A stretch of 64,000 nucleotides of DNA, taken from Legionella cardiaca (GTDB lineage Bacteria; Pseudomonadota; Gammaproteobacteria; Legionellales; Legionellaceae). The stretch spans positions 62,001 to 126,000 of the forward strand of contig NZ_CP119078.1 in the NCBI RefSeq assembly GCF_029026145.1, read 5' to 3'. The notes under the pieces were generated by a model that saw nothing but the letters and a program-made list of their open reading frames with translations, made no database searches and was not told the origin of the DNA. Position 1 is the first letter of the stretch, and every line of letters starts with the position of its first letter. A program made the translations under genes and the position numbers. This document shows, piece by piece, positions 1-8,873 of the stretch.

Positions 1-114
1 TCCAATGCCAGTATGAATTTCTTTTCCACTTAAGAGAGCATCAATTAATTGCTGATTGCTCATGCACGCTAGTGTATTGGAGACAACAGTATATTTTTTA
101 GTTCGCGTAGACAT
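1..114 (-). CDS. N-terminal fragment of an unidentified protein, cut by the window edge
   Basis: The reverse strand reads open from an ATG at 114 to the window edge, giving 38 residues that begin MSTRTKKYTVVSNTLACMSN and end IHTGIG. The gene runs leftwards, away from the ankyrin gene that follows it on the same strand. No domain can be recognised in so short a piece. Ser/Thr and Lys are frequent at the start and no signal peptide is visible. It may be the beginning of an accessory gene, but its identity depends on sequence outside the window. Confidence 0.5.
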   Translation of the reverse strand, partial: MSTRTKKYTVVSNTLACMSNQQLIDALLSGKEIHTGIG

Positions 115-271
115 ACTATTCACGTGATTTACTGATTGTGGCGGATAAGATTGTAACAGTTCTTTTTTAAAGCTTCATACTTATCCTGTTTAGCAGATGG
201 ATATGATTAAAATAAAATGTCGTAATAGATTCGGACAGAAATATTATAAAAAAAATCATTTCATTAGGTGG

Positions 272-307
272 GCGTTGCTATTACGGATCTATTAGCAATA
301 GCAACGC
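272..307 (-). terminator. Hairpin downstream of the ankyrin gene
   Basis: An 11-bp perfect inverted repeat (GCGTTGCTATT with AATAGCAACGC) encloses a 14-nt loop just past the stop of the ankyrin gene. On the minus strand a T-rich run follows about 20 nt later. This fits a transcription terminator for that gene, although the U tract is not directly adjacent. Confidence 0.45.
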
Positions 308-318
308 ATTAATGTTTA

Positions 319-1017
319 TCAGGGATGAATTGCACTATTATTATTCATATCATCACCACAATTTTGCTTAAGCGCATTCAAAAGGTTACTCACAATTTTT
401 TGTTTCACCTCTTTAAGTATTTCCGCAGTCTGAAAGAAAGTGCCATAATTCCGAATCACTCGCTTTACTGTATTCACTATCTGTTGTAATGGTTCTGTCA
501 TAGTAGCTGTTGCATTGACCAAAGGATGCATCGCTAGAGCCAGTACAATATCTAAATGTCGATTATTGGCAGCCCAACGGAGTGCATAATTATCATCCGC
601 GGCTGGATTGACATTAGGAAGAGTCATTAGAAATTTAACCACGGCTAAATGACCATGACGTGCAGCTGCACGAATGGCATTGTTATTACCTGCATCGGGA
701 TTAACATCAGGAAGTGTTATTAGAAATTTAGCCACAGCTAAACGTCCATTACGTGTCGCCACACGGAATGCATGATTATTTGCATCTGAAGTGACACCAG
801 GAAGCGTTACAAGAAATTGGACAACTTCTAAATAACCATTGTATGCAGCCAAACAGAGTGCATTATTTTCATCGCCATTTGGATCCACACCCGGAATGGT
901 CGTTAGAAATTTAATCAAATCTAAATTATTATTAATGATTGCTTTAATAAAAATTTTATTTAATGTCTCAGTCATTAATCCATCATTGGGAGAATTGGTT
1001 TCACTTCGTTCGCGCAT
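319..1017 (-). CDS. Ankyrin-repeat protein, candidate secreted effector
   Basis: This 232-residue protein has three to four consecutive ankyrin-type repeats at roughly residues 50-165. Each has an A-A-x-x-G-x-L-x-V-V-x-F-L core and a loop such as LPGVDPN or LPDVNPD. The short N-terminus and the C-terminal 60 residues show no known domain, and there is no signal peptide or membrane segment. Ankyrin repeats are eukaryotic-like protein-binding scaffolds and are common among Dot/Icm substrates, so an effector role is plausible but inferred. The repeat units resemble one another at the DNA level, which suggests recent internal duplication. It stands alone, with a hairpin behind it. Confidence 0.75.
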   Translation of the reverse strand: MRERSETNSPNDGLMTETLNKIFIKAIINNNLDLIKFLTTIPGVDPNGDENNALCLAAYNGYLEVVQFLVTLPGVTSDANNHAFRVATRNGRLAVAKFLITLPDVNPDAGNNNAIRAAARHGHLAVVKFLMTLPNVNPAADDNYALRWAANNRHLDIVLALAMHPLVNATATMTEPLQQIVNTVKRVIRNYGTFFQTAEILKEVKQKIVSNLLNALKQNCGDDMNNNSAIHP

Positions 1018-1162
1018 GATTATTTATTCCAGAATATTCTATGTGAATGAAATATATAGTCATATCATTAGTACTTTATTAAGTTATCTACGCATTTGTC
1101 GCGAGATAACTACCTTAGATTGGAAAATAGAGACTTATTGCAAGTCTGTAAGGATTAATAAT

Positions 1163-1705
1163 ATGTTAGCTAAATGTTCAGTTTTTATTGCTACCAGTCT
1201 TGATGGATTTATTGCTAGAGATGATGGGTCTATTGATTGGTTAACGAAGGCGAATAATCTTGCGCCATCTGGTGAAGATGGTGGTTATAAATCATTTATA
1301 TCAACAGTCGATGGATTAGTTATGGGAAGGTACTCCTTTGAGAAAGTATTATCATTTGAAACTTGGCCATATGGAGACCTTCCAGTAATGGTGATGACTA
1401 ACCACCCCATAGAAATACCTGTGCATTTGAAAAAATGCGTCTCCACATCTTCAGAAACACCTACAGAACTAGTAAACCGGTTAACAAATGAAGGGTATAA
1501 GCATCTTTACATTGATGGAGGCATTACTATTCAAAACTTTATAGCTAGTGGCCTGATTAACGAATTAACAATAACTATTGTTCCGGTTTTGCTAGGTTCT
1601 GGTCGCCCATTATTTGGAGCATTGGCACGGGATATTGAATTAAACCAAATGACAACGTACACACTGGGTGGTGGTTTTGTCCAAGTTAAATACAAATTAA
1701 TGTAA
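1163..1705 (+). CDS. Dihydrofolate reductase family protein (RibD C-terminal-like)
   Basis: The 180-residue product starts MLAKCSVFIATSLDGFIARD, the typical opening of the RibD-C/DHFR-like reductase family, and continues with GLVMGRYSFEKV (dinucleotide-binding region), LYIDGGITIQNF and VPVLLGSGRPLF. These proteins bind NADPH; many are of unknown substrate and are not the essential FolA. The same frame is open back to 839, but that part overlaps the ankyrin gene antisense and has no family similarity. The ATG at 1163 has a good AAGGA ribosome site 8 nt upstream and is taken as the start. It appears monocistronic. Confidence 0.85.
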   Translation: MLAKCSVFIATSLDGFIARDDGSIDWLTKANNLAPSGEDGGYKSFISTVDGLVMGRYSFEKVLSFETWPYGDLPVMVMTNHPIEIPVHLKKCVSTSSETPTELVNRLTNEGYKHLYIDGGITIQNFIASGLINELTITIVPVLLGSGRPLFGALARDIELNQMTTYTLGGGFVQVKYKLM

Positions 1706-1853
1706 CCGACTTGTCAAAGCAAAAAAATGACTGCATTAGTTTATGGCTGACGCATCCCCATTATTAATAGAGTATCTAAGGTAGAAAGTTGTGTACAACA
1801 AATTATTAATGTTAGCGTGCCACCTGAAGATTAAGCACAAGGTTTCATACAGA

Positions 1854-2516
1854 TCAACCTGATTTGTCTAATTGGCTAGATAGTAAACCCTTAAGAATAG
1901 GGTCCGCTTCTTTTATAAATTCACTATCATCATAAGTGGTTGAAGAATCAAAAACATGATTATATTGAACTTTAACTTTGGTATCGTTAGTAAATAATTG
2001 GATATCTGCAGATTTATAATTTTCCTTCTTAAAAAATGCAATTAATTTTTTGTCACAGCCTGCAGGAAGAAAAAAGCCGTTCACACTGACTTGAGTGCTG
2101 CATTTTTTGTCTCCTGATTCTGAGCAAGGAGAATGTGTTAAAAAAATATCAATTTTGATAATTTTTTGATTTGGAAAGGTTGCTTTAAATTTGCTCACAG
2201 CCTCCGGGAAACCACGAATGAGATTTTCTTCTGCATGTTGGGAGTGTTTTGGAAATAGTTCCGGAACATTCGCTTCAACCATAAACTTAAAAAGTTGAAA
2301 TTTATTATGATTATCAATGTATTTTGTATCCTGATGCCGTATTTCATTCCCAATAACCATTTTAGCATGAACTTGCATAATGGTTGCTATTTCAGCGTCC
2401 GGGTTGCTGCGAAAAACAAAATAGGCTTGACCATTAAAACTTATAATAGCGAATACCTCTTTAGATTTTCGTTTAAATGCTGTGGTGGCTTCAGAAAGGG
2501 AGCGGTATAGTTTCAT
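1854..2516 (-). CDS. Cytidine deaminase-like fold protein (HAE...PC...C), candidate effector or toxin
   Basis: The product has 220 residues. It carries H94-A-E96 followed 34 residues later by P130-C131 and a further cysteine at 139 (SPCSESGDKKC). This is the zinc-binding and proton-shuttle arrangement of the cytidine deaminase superfamily, with a longer than usual gap between the two cysteines. The strands around it (VFAIISFNGQAYFVF; IIKIDIFLTHSP) fit the alternating beta/alpha fold. No signal peptide or membrane segment is seen. Secreted deaminases acting on nucleic acids, nucleotides or proteins are known from toxin systems, but the substrate here cannot be told. An immunity partner is not obvious. 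Confidence 0.5.
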   Translation of the reverse strand: MKLYRSLSEATTAFKRKSKEVFAIISFNGQAYFVFRSNPDAEIATIMQVHAKMVIGNEIRHQDTKYIDNHNKFQLFKFMVEANVPELFPKHSQHAEENLIRGFPEAVSKFKATFPNQKIIKIDIFLTHSPCSESGDKKCSTQVSVNGFFLPAGCDKKLIAFFKKENYKSADIQLFTNDTKVKVQYNHVFDSSTTYDDSEFIKEADPILKGLLSSQLDKSG

Positions 2517-2625
2517 TTAAATTGAGCTTTTTGCCGTAAATTAATTCATTATATGTAGTTTTTATTAAGGAATTCTTATCTTCAGTAGTTATATTTTCTT
2601 GAAATAAAATAGCTATTTGGGTCAC
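2491..2625 (-). CDS. Possible 44-residue upstream ORF or gene remnant
   Basis: A GTG at 2625 opens a 44-codon reading frame (begins VTQIAILFQENITTEDKNSL, ends ETIPLPF) that overlaps the first 26 bases of the deaminase-like gene in another frame. It could be a small upstream gene, a translational leader, or the remains of a longer coding region. No family is recognised and no strong ribosome site is seen. Further upstream to 2836 the sequence shows no other convincing gene. Confidence 0.2.
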   Translation of the reverse strand: MTQIAILFQENITTEDKNSLIKTTYNELIYGKKLNLNETIPLPF

Positions 2626-2836
2626 AAATACCTCTTCTTTGCTACGTACCGTGCTTAATGCGCATCAAGGAAGAGAATCACGTAGACATTTGGATACCTA
2701 ACTATTATGCGTTACTCTGTTATTTTTCCCACGTAGCTATGGAAGTGGTATAAGCCAAAGAGATGCTCAAAAATTAGAAGCCCTGTTGCTCTTTCATAAA
2801 TTTAAGCATTATGTTTTATAATAAAATAGATTGGTG

Positions 2837-2842
2837 TATAAT
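2837..2842 (+). promoter_or_regulatory. -10 box of a probable sigma-70 promoter
   Basis: A perfect TATAAT lies 34 nt before the ATG of the small hydrophobic gene. The region 16-18 nt upstream is only a weak match to a -35 box (T-rich, TGTTTT). An AGGA ribosome site precedes the start codon. Confidence 0.4.
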
Positions 2843-2875
2843 TTGCCATTTGTGATTTTTTTATCAGGATAACTC

Positions 2876-3295
2876 ATGTCATTATTCATTTTGGGCACCA
2901 CCGCTAAAGTAATAAATAAATCAATTTTTGAAAAAGATTCAAGGTCTCTGCGCTCCTATTTTTTCAAACCTTATAAAGTTCCTGAAAAATTTTTAGTTAG
3001 AACAACTTCAATTGTTACAGATGCACCAATATTGGGAATAACTTCGGCAGTAGTGGCATTATTTGCTGGACTTGAGTTTTTAAGAGCTATCGGCAATTTG
3101 GTCACTGGCAATTTTAAAGATTCTCTGGAAAATCTGAAAGGAGTTGGCGCCTGCCTGGTTATGTCTGCAGCTTTTGCGGTTCTCGCCACATTTAGTCCAA
3201 TCATTAATACTGTTGATTTGGTTGGCGGTATGGTAAATAGTCTTCGTGAATGCTGTGTAAGTTCTGAAGAATCTGCATATACCAATTCAATATAG
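2876..3295 (+). CDS. Small hydrophobic protein of unknown function
   Basis: The product has 139 residues with an AGGA ribosome site and a TATAAT box upstream. Two hydrophobic stretches are seen (about 49-78, ILGITSAVVALFAGLEFLRA, and about 90-125, ACLVMSAAFAVLATFS), separated by a polar loop. The tail is short and cysteine-containing (ECCVSSEESAYTNSI). There is no signal peptide and no known domain. The two hydrophobic helices suggest a membrane hairpin. The isolated position among accessory genes and the Ser/Glu-rich C-terminus would suit a Dot/Icm substrate, but this is only inference. Confidence 0.6.
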   Translation: MSLFILGTTAKVINKSIFEKDSRSLRSYFFKPYKVPEKFLVRTTSIVTDAPILGITSAVVALFAGLEFLRAIGNLVTGNFKDSLENLKGVGACLVMSAAFAVLATFSPIINTVDLVGGMVNSLRECCVSSEESAYTNSI

Positions 3296-3304
3296 TGATA
3301 GCAG

Positions 3305-3327
3305 ATGCGCGTTATATTAACGCGCAT
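3305..3327. terminator. Hairpin terminator between convergent genes
   Basis: A perfect 10-bp stem, ATGCGCGTTA / TAACGCGCAT, with a 3-nt loop lies 10 bases after the stop of the small hydrophobic gene and before the convergent topA stop. T-rich bases follow on the plus strand (TTTCTTT). It probably serves the plus-strand gene and possibly topA too. Confidence 0.65.
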
Positions 3328-3373
3328 TTCTTTCGTCTGCCTCTAAATAGAGACTACGAAGAGCAACCAAGAA

Positions 3374-5653
3374 TTATTCTTCATTTGCCGTATAGCCACA
3401 TCCCTCGTGAGGACAAATGATTTGTCTACCTGCTCGCTTAGTTTCTTTTACGGTTAATAAAGGCCAAGCACATTGGGGACAAGGTTTATCAATGGGCTCA
3501 TTCCACAGAGCATAGTCACATTTTGGATAGCTACCACAAGAATAAAAGATTTTACCTTTACGTGACTTACGTTTGAGAATTTTGGCACTATGACATTTAG
3601 GACATTCTACACCTGTATCTTCAGGCTTTTCGATAGGCTCAATATATTTGCATTGCGGATAATTACTGCACCCAATAAAACGACCATAGCGTCCCGTTTT
3701 GATATGTAACGGTCCTGAGCATTCGGGGCAAATACGTCCTTCAACAATATCAGCCTCCGGTTTGTCACTTTCCTGGCTATTTAAATCCTGAGTATAATCG
3801 CATTCAGGATACCCTGTGCATCCAATAAAGCGTCCGCGTTTACCTAAACGAATCGCCAATGGTTTGCCGCATTTAGGGCATTGCTCGTCAAGTGTTTCAG
3901 TCGTGATGTCTTTACGCTGCACCTGGGTATCGATATGTTGAATTTGATCAATAAAAGGTTTCCAAAACTCTTCCAATACTGGAACCCACTCGCGTTCGCC
4001 ACGCGAAATCGCATCTAAAGTGTCTTCTAGTTGCGCTGTGAATTTATAATCAACATAGCGCGTAAAATGGCCGGTAAGAAAGCGATTTACAATACGTCCG
4101 ACATCCGTGGGAACGAAACGCTTTTTATCGACAATCACATATTCACGTTGCTGTAAAGTGTGAATAATGGTGGCATAAGTTGATGGACGCCCGATGTCAT
4201 ATTCTTCCAGTGCTTTTACTAAAGAGGCTTCTGAGTAACGAGGAGGTGGTTCAGTAAAATGTTGATTTGCAAGAATATCCTGAAGATTAATCTTTTCACC
4301 GATTTTTAGTGTAGGCAACAAAACTGCATTGTGGTCGTCATCCTGAATATCGTCATGACCTTCTTCATAAACGGTAAGGAAACCAGGAAAAATAATAGTG
4401 GAACCGGTGGCGCGAAAAATATTTCCTTCCCCACAGCTTAGATCAACGGCCACGGTATCAATAATTGCTTCTGCCATTTGGCAGGCAACCGTGCGCTTCC
4501 AAATAAGATTGTAAAGTTTAAATTGATCGGCTGTTAATGCCTGTTGTACCATCTCTGGCGTACGTTTAATAGACGTCGGGCGAATGGCTTCGTGTGCTTC
4601 TTGCGCGTTTTTCGATTTGGTTTTAAAAACACGGGGTGTGTCAGGACAATTATCTTTGCCATAACGTTCTACAATAAAACTGCGGATTTCTTCAATGGCT
4701 TCATTGGCTAGATTGACCGAGTCCGTACGCATATAGGTAATTAAGCCCATTGTGCCGGTGCCAATATCAATACCTTCATAAAGCTGCTGGGCAATCATCA
4801 TCGTTTTTCGTGCAGTAAAACCTAATTTTCTGGCTGCTTCCTGTTGCAACGTTGAGGTGATGAATGGCGATGCCGGTTTACGCTTGCGCTGCTTTTTTTC
4901 AATATTATCAACTAGTAAGAAACCTTTAGCCTGTTTGAGCAAGCTGTCACGAACGTGATGAGCTCTTGTGCCTTCGTTAATAGTAAATTGCTGGAGCTTT
5001 TCTTTTTCAAAATGGGTGAGTCTGGCTTCAAAGGCCGTGCTATCATGTTGACATTGGGCGACTATTCGCCAGTACTCCTGCGGTACAAAACGCTCAATTT
5101 CTTCTTCGCGCTCAACAATAAGTCGTAGTGCAGGGCTTTGTACTCGGCCCGCAGATAATCCGCGACGAATTTTTTTCCACAATAGCGGTGATAAATTAAA
5201 ACCCACTAGATAATCTAAGGCTCGTCTAGCTTGTTGCGCATTAACCAGGTCCATCGCAATTGAGCGTGGATTATTGATTGCTTCCTGAATCGCTGATTTA
5301 GTAATCTCATTAAAAAAAATGCGATGAACTTCTTTATTATCTAGTAAATTTCGCTCTTTCATTAATTCATATACATGCCAGGAAATCGCTTCCCCTTCGC
5401 GATCAGGGTCGGTTGCAAGAAGTAGAGAGTCGGAATTTTTTAATGCCTTGGCGATAGAATCAATATGTCGTAAATTTTTTTCGATAGGCTTATAAGTCAT
5501 GTGAAAATCTTTATCAGGATTCACAGAACCTTTGCGTGCAGGAAGATCTCTGACGTGCCCATAGGACGCTAACACGTCATAATCTTTGCCTAAATATTTT
5601 TGTATGGTTTTAGCTTTCGCGGGAGATTCCACGATAACCAAGTGTTTACTCAT
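3374..5653 (-). CDS. topA: DNA topoisomerase I
   Basis: The 759-residue type IA topoisomerase relaxes negative supercoils. The Toprim domain opens with KHLVIVESPAKAKTI (catalytic Glu9) and has the acidic TDPDREGE triad at 81-88. The active-site tyrosine is Y307 in GLITYMRTDS. The C-terminal quarter has four zinc-ribbon modules of the CxxC...C type (CPKCGKP, CPECSGP, CPKCHSA, CPQCAWP); the last ends CPHEGC. Length and layout match the Legionella/Coxiella-type enzyme, which is shorter than E. coli TopA (865). It is the last gene of a dprA-smg-topA cluster, a common gammaproteobacterial order. Confidence 0.98.
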   Translation of the reverse strand: MSKHLVIVESPAKAKTIQKYLGKDYDVLASYGHVRDLPARKGSVNPDKDFHMTYKPIEKNLRHIDSIAKALKNSDSLLLATDPDREGEAISWHVYELMKERNLLDNKEVHRIFFNEITKSAIQEAINNPRSIAMDLVNAQQARRALDYLVGFNLSPLLWKKIRRGLSAGRVQSPALRLIVEREEEIERFVPQEYWRIVAQCQHDSTAFEARLTHFEKEKLQQFTINEGTRAHHVRDSLLKQAKGFLLVDNIEKKQRKRKPASPFITSTLQQEAARKLGFTARKTMMIAQQLYEGIDIGTGTMGLITYMRTDSVNLANEAIEEIRSFIVERYGKDNCPDTPRVFKTKSKNAQEAHEAIRPTSIKRTPEMVQQALTADQFKLYNLIWKRTVACQMAEAIIDTVAVDLSCGEGNIFRATGSTIIFPGFLTVYEEGHDDIQDDDHNAVLLPTLKIGEKINLQDILANQHFTEPPPRYSEASLVKALEEYDIGRPSTYATIIHTLQQREYVIVDKKRFVPTDVGRIVNRFLTGHFTRYVDYKFTAQLEDTLDAISRGEREWVPVLEEFWKPFIDQIQHIDTQVQRKDITTETLDEQCPKCGKPLAIRLGKRGRFIGCTGYPECDYTQDLNSQESDKPEADIVEGRICPECSGPLHIKTGRYGRFIGCSNYPQCKYIEPIEKPEDTGVECPKCHSAKILKRKSRKGKIFYSCGSYPKCDYALWNEPIDKPCPQCAWPLLTVKETKRAGRQIICPHEGCGYTANEE

Positions 5654-5682
5654 AAAAAATTAACCTTTCCTTGGGGTAATAA

Positions 5683-6111
5683 TTAATGTAACGCTAGCTT
5701 ATCTTCCTTTTGGTATAGCACAAGATCAAGAAAAGCTAATTGATTGGCATCAAGGTTGTCGGCAAGTGTATTACGAATAATCCATTTTGTTTCTTGTAAA
5801 GTAACAAATCGTGATTCAGAAAATAATAGTTGATTAATAATCAATTCCAATGTTTCTTGGGCAATAATACCCCACTGAATGACACGTGTTAAAAATTGAT
5901 AACTTGCTTTAGTAAATTTTTGTCGCTCATCTTCTGTAAAAATACGCATGGCTGTGCTTTGCGCATCTCTGATAAAAAGAGTTCGACTTTCTAAACTGGC
6001 GTTTTCAGATGAATCTGGGTTATCAGTGTCCGCATTCGTTTGACTTTCTTTTAATTGCGCCAAGCTTTTTTCAAAAAAACTCATTAACATTTCAAACAAA
6101 CTATCTTTCAT
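5683..6111 (-). CDS. smg: Smg protein (DUF494 family)
   Basis: This 142-residue protein of the Smg/DUF494 family is recognised by its position between dprA and topA and by the start MKDSLFEMLMSFFEKSL. The rest is acidic (TNADTDNPDSSENASLE) followed by a helical C-terminal half. The molecular role of Smg is not established. The start is set at 6111 because ATG there overlaps the dprA stop as TAATG, typical of translational coupling; an ATG three codons earlier is in frame but lies inside dprA. Cotranscription with dprA and topA is likely. Confidence 0.85.
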   Translation of the reverse strand: MKDSLFEMLMSFFEKSLAQLKESQTNADTDNPDSSENASLESRTLFIRDAQSTAMRIFTEDERQKFTKASYQFLTRVIQWGIIAQETLELIINQLLFSESRFVTLQETKWIIRNTLADNLDANQLAFLDLVLYQKEDKLALH

Positions 6112-7184
6112 TATGCACACCTCATGTAGCCACCGGGAACTGCTTTCACAATACCCTTTAATTCTAATGTAGCCAGGGAACTGACTACTTCTTCAATACC
6201 TAACCCGCTTCGTGCAATGATTTGATCTACTGTCGTTATTTCAAAGCCAATGCACTTTACTAGGTTTTTATTATCCGTGGCAAGGGATAGTGTTGCGCGA
6301 GTTTGCATGACTTGCTTACTATCCAGACCTAATGCGTCCATAACATCCTGTGTTGTAGTCACTAACGTTGCTCCTTGTTGCAATAGATAGTGACAACCTC
6401 TGGCTTGTGGGTTCAAAATAGAGCCGGGCACTGCCAGGACATCCCGATTTTGCTCAAGCGCGAGTCGAGCCGTAATCAAGGAGCCGCTTTTGATTGCTGC
6501 CTCAACAACCAATGTGGCCAATGATAAACCGCTTATTATACGATTTCTGCGTGGAAAATGTCCAGCGACTGGTGGGGTTTTTAAAGAAAATTCACTTAAT
6601 AATAAGCCTGTCTGGCAGATTTTTTCGGCAAGTTTTTTATGCTGACGTGGATAAATACAATCTATTCCAGTTCCCATGACCGCTACGGTTTTTCCTTTAA
6701 CATCCAAACAACCCTCATGAGCTTGCGCATCAATGCCTAAAGCAAGACCACTTACAATAACTACTTGATTTGATGCTAATTCAGTGGCGAAGCGCCGTGC
6801 TGTCTCACTACCAAGAATAGATGGTTTTCTACTGCCAACAATGGCAACAGTAGGTTCTTGTAAACAGGAGAGATCGCCAATCCCATAAAGTACCGCAGGA
6901 GGAGAGGCTATCTCTTTGAGTAAATGAGGGTAATTTTCATCTTCCCAGGTCAATAAATGATGATTGCTAGCCTCTTGCCATCGCAAATCAACTTCAATTT
7001 CTTTAAAAGAGAATCGTTTAATAGTTTGAGCGATAGGGGCGGGTAAGCCTGCTTGTTCTAATTGCTGAATTGATAATTGAAACATCTCTTGTAAATTCGG
7101 CCAACGCAACAAGAGTTTTGCGATGGTTTGTGGACCTATGGAGGGCATTTTATTTAACGCAACAAGATAGGGCGTGTTGTTCAT
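6111..7184 (-). CDS. dprA: DNA processing protein DprA
   Basis: The 357-residue product is DprA/Smf, which loads RecA onto incoming single-stranded DNA during natural transformation. The N-terminal helix-hairpin region (NKMPSIGPQTIAKLLL) precedes the Rossmann-like core with VAIVGSRKPS (113-122), SGLALGIDAQAH (145-156) and FPRRNRIISGLS (210-221). A winged-helix DML1-like C-terminus follows (about 300-357). All core motifs are intact, so competence in this strain is plausible. It is the first gene of the minus-strand cluster and is divergent from def. Confidence 0.97.
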   Translation of the reverse strand: MNNTPYLVALNKMPSIGPQTIAKLLLRWPNLQEMFQLSIQQLEQAGLPAPIAQTIKRFSFKEIEVDLRWQEASNHHLLTWEDENYPHLLKEIASPPAVLYGIGDLSCLQEPTVAIVGSRKPSILGSETARRFATELASNQVVIVSGLALGIDAQAHEGCLDVKGKTVAVMGTGIDCIYPRQHKKLAEKICQTGLLLSEFSLKTPPVAGHFPRRNRIISGLSLATLVVEAAIKSGSLITARLALEQNRDVLAVPGSILNPQARGCHYLLQQGATLVTTTQDVMDALGLDSKQVMQTRATLSLATDNKNLVKCIGFEITTVDQIIARSGLGIEEVVSSLATLELKGIVKAVPGGYMRCA

Positions 7185-7356
7185 TAACTAATTAATCCAT
7201 TAATTGGCAGCAAGAATCCAGGACTTCAGAATGTTAGCCTAACCATTTTTTAAGACTATGAATGTTTCCATTAAGGCAAAGGTCTTGAGATAACTTGCAG
7301 CGATACGAGGTGTTGGGTGATAATACCATGTATTATACGCTTTAAAATAGATAGTT

Positions 7357-7866
7357 ATGGCCATTCGTAAAATTCTTTATTTACCTGATGAAAGACTACG
7401 ACAGATTGCAAAACCTGTTGAGCAGTTTGATGATGCATTACAAGCTTTAATCGAAGATATGTTTGAAACAATGTATAGCGTCAATGGTGTAGGCTTGGCA
7501 GCGCCTCAGATCGGCGTGAGTTTGCGATTATCAGTCATTGATGTCGTTGGCGATAAAACCCAGCAATTGGTGTTAATAAATCCTGAAATTCTTGCTTCTG
7601 AAGGGAAAATGGAATATCAAGAGGGGTGTTTATCAGTGCCCGGTGCTTATGATACCGTTGTACGCGCTCAAAAAGTGACAGTTCGTGCTCTGGATCGTTT
7701 TGGTAAATCTTTTGAAATGACTGCCGAAGGGCTCCTTGGTGAATGTTTTCAGCATGAAATTGATCACATGAACGGCAAATTGTTTGTTGATTTATTATCA
7801 CCACTTAAGCGCGCCATGGCGAGAAGGAAATTGGATAAATACAAGCGGCAGAAATCTCGTAAATAA
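7357..7866 (+). CDS. def: Peptide deformylase
   Basis: The 169-residue metalloenzyme removes the formyl group from nascent N-terminal methionine. All three signatures are present: GVGLAAPQIG (44-53), EGCLSVP (89-95, metal ligand C91) and HEIDH (133-137, ligands H133 and H137, catalytic E134). Length is standard for type 1 deformylases. It heads the def-fmt-rsmB group, whose first two members remove and add the same formyl group. A small hairpin (7890-7908) sits between def and fmt. Confidence 0.98.
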   Translation: MAIRKILYLPDERLRQIAKPVEQFDDALQALIEDMFETMYSVNGVGLAAPQIGVSLRLSVIDVVGDKTQQLVLINPEILASEGKMEYQEGCLSVPGAYDTVVRAQKVTVRALDRFGKSFEMTAEGLLGECFQHEIDHMNGKLFVDLLSPLKRAMARRKLDKYKRQKSRK

Positions 7867-7889
7867 AGCGAGTGGAATCCAGCCTGTAA

Positions 7890-7908
7890 GTCTACTATTT
7901 AAGTAGAC
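7890..7908 (+). terminator. Weak hairpin between def and fmt
   Basis: GTCTACT and AGTAGAC form a 7-bp stem over a 5-nt loop in the short def-fmt spacer, followed by GTTTCT. It may attenuate readthrough or be an mRNA-processing site. The support is structural only. Confidence 0.3.
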
Positions 7909-7937
7909 GTTTCTATAGCTCAAGCCCAGGAGTAAAT

Positions 7938-8873
7938 TTGAACATCGTCTTTGCTGGTACCCCAGAATTTACTTTACCAAGTCTTCGCGCGCTTGCAGAA
8001 TCAGCGCATCGTTTGTTGGCAGTGTATACCCAACCGGATAGACCTGCAGGAAGAGGGCGTAAATTGCAGCCCTCCGCGGTGAAAAGCTGGGCGCTCACAC
8101 AACATATACCCATTTATCAACCGCTCAATTTTCGCAATGAAGAAGATGTTGCAGAACTTGCTGCTCTGCAACCAGATTTGATGGTAGTTATTGCTTATGG
8201 ACTTATTTTGCCCCGTAGGGTACTTGCTATACCTAAATTAGGTTGCATTAATGTTCACGCCTCATTACTACCGCGCTGGCGAGGAGCATCTCCTATTCAG
8301 CATGCTATTTTGCATGGTGATAGTGAGACTGGGGTGACGATTATGCAAATGGATGCAGGTATGGATGCGGGCGATAAATTAATGGAAGTTCGCTGCCCAA
8401 TTTTGCCTGACGATACTGCAGGAAATTTACATGACAGACTCGCCGAGCTCGCAACAGAGCCTTTATTGGCAACGATAAATGCTTTAGCGCTTGGACAAGC
8501 GATGCCAGAAGCACAGCACCATGAGCAAGCGACTTATGCAAAAAAAATTAGCAAGGAAGATGCGGCTATTGATTGGCATAAAACTGCCAATGACATTAAC
8601 AATCAAATTCGTGCGTATAATCCTTGGCCAATAGCCTATACAAAGATTGGCGAAGAGATATTGCGTATTTATCGGGCTCATGTAGTAGAGCACTCGGTTA
8701 CTGCTGAACCTGGAACCATCTTGTCTCTGGATAAACAAGGCATGCTGGTAGCAACCGGTCAACATGCTCTTATGGTTGAGTACATTCAATTTCCTGGCTC
8801 AAAAGTAATGAAAGTAGCGGATTGGTTAAACGCGAATCGCTCACAACTGAAAGTGAATTTTGTTTTACAATGA
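7938..8873 (+). CDS. fmt: Methionyl-tRNA formyltransferase
   Basis: The 311-residue enzyme formylates initiator Met-tRNA with 10-formyl-THF. The start [11 protein letters not shown] is encoded by a TTG with a strong CAGGAG ribosome site 7 nt before it; no in-frame ATG fits the family N-terminus. Catalytic residues N105, H107 and D143 are present, together with the [13 protein letters not shown] motif (109-121). The C-terminal OB-like domain follows from about residue 205. Its stop overlaps the rsmB start as ATGA, so the two are translationally coupled. Confidence 0.98.
   Translation: MNIVFAGTPEFTLPSLRALAESAHRLLAVYTQPDRPAGRGRKLQPSAVKSWALTQHIPIYQPLNFRNEEDVAELAALQPDLMVVIAYGLILPRRVLAIPKLGCINVHASLLPRWRGASPIQHAILHGDSETGVTIMQMDAGMDAGDKLMEVRCPILPDDTAGNLHDRLAELATEPLLATINALALGQAMPEAQHHEQATYAKKISKEDAAIDWHKTANDINNQIRAYNPWPIAYTKIGEEILRIYRAHVVEHSVTAEPGTILSLDKQGMLVATGQHALMVEYIQFPGSKVMKVADWLNANRSQLKVNFVLQ

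Noticed and set aside
839..1162. N-terminal extension of the DHFR-like gene frame back to 839
   Set aside because: It runs antisense through the ankyrin gene, has no family similarity, and the ATG at 1163 has a proper ribosome site and family N-terminus.
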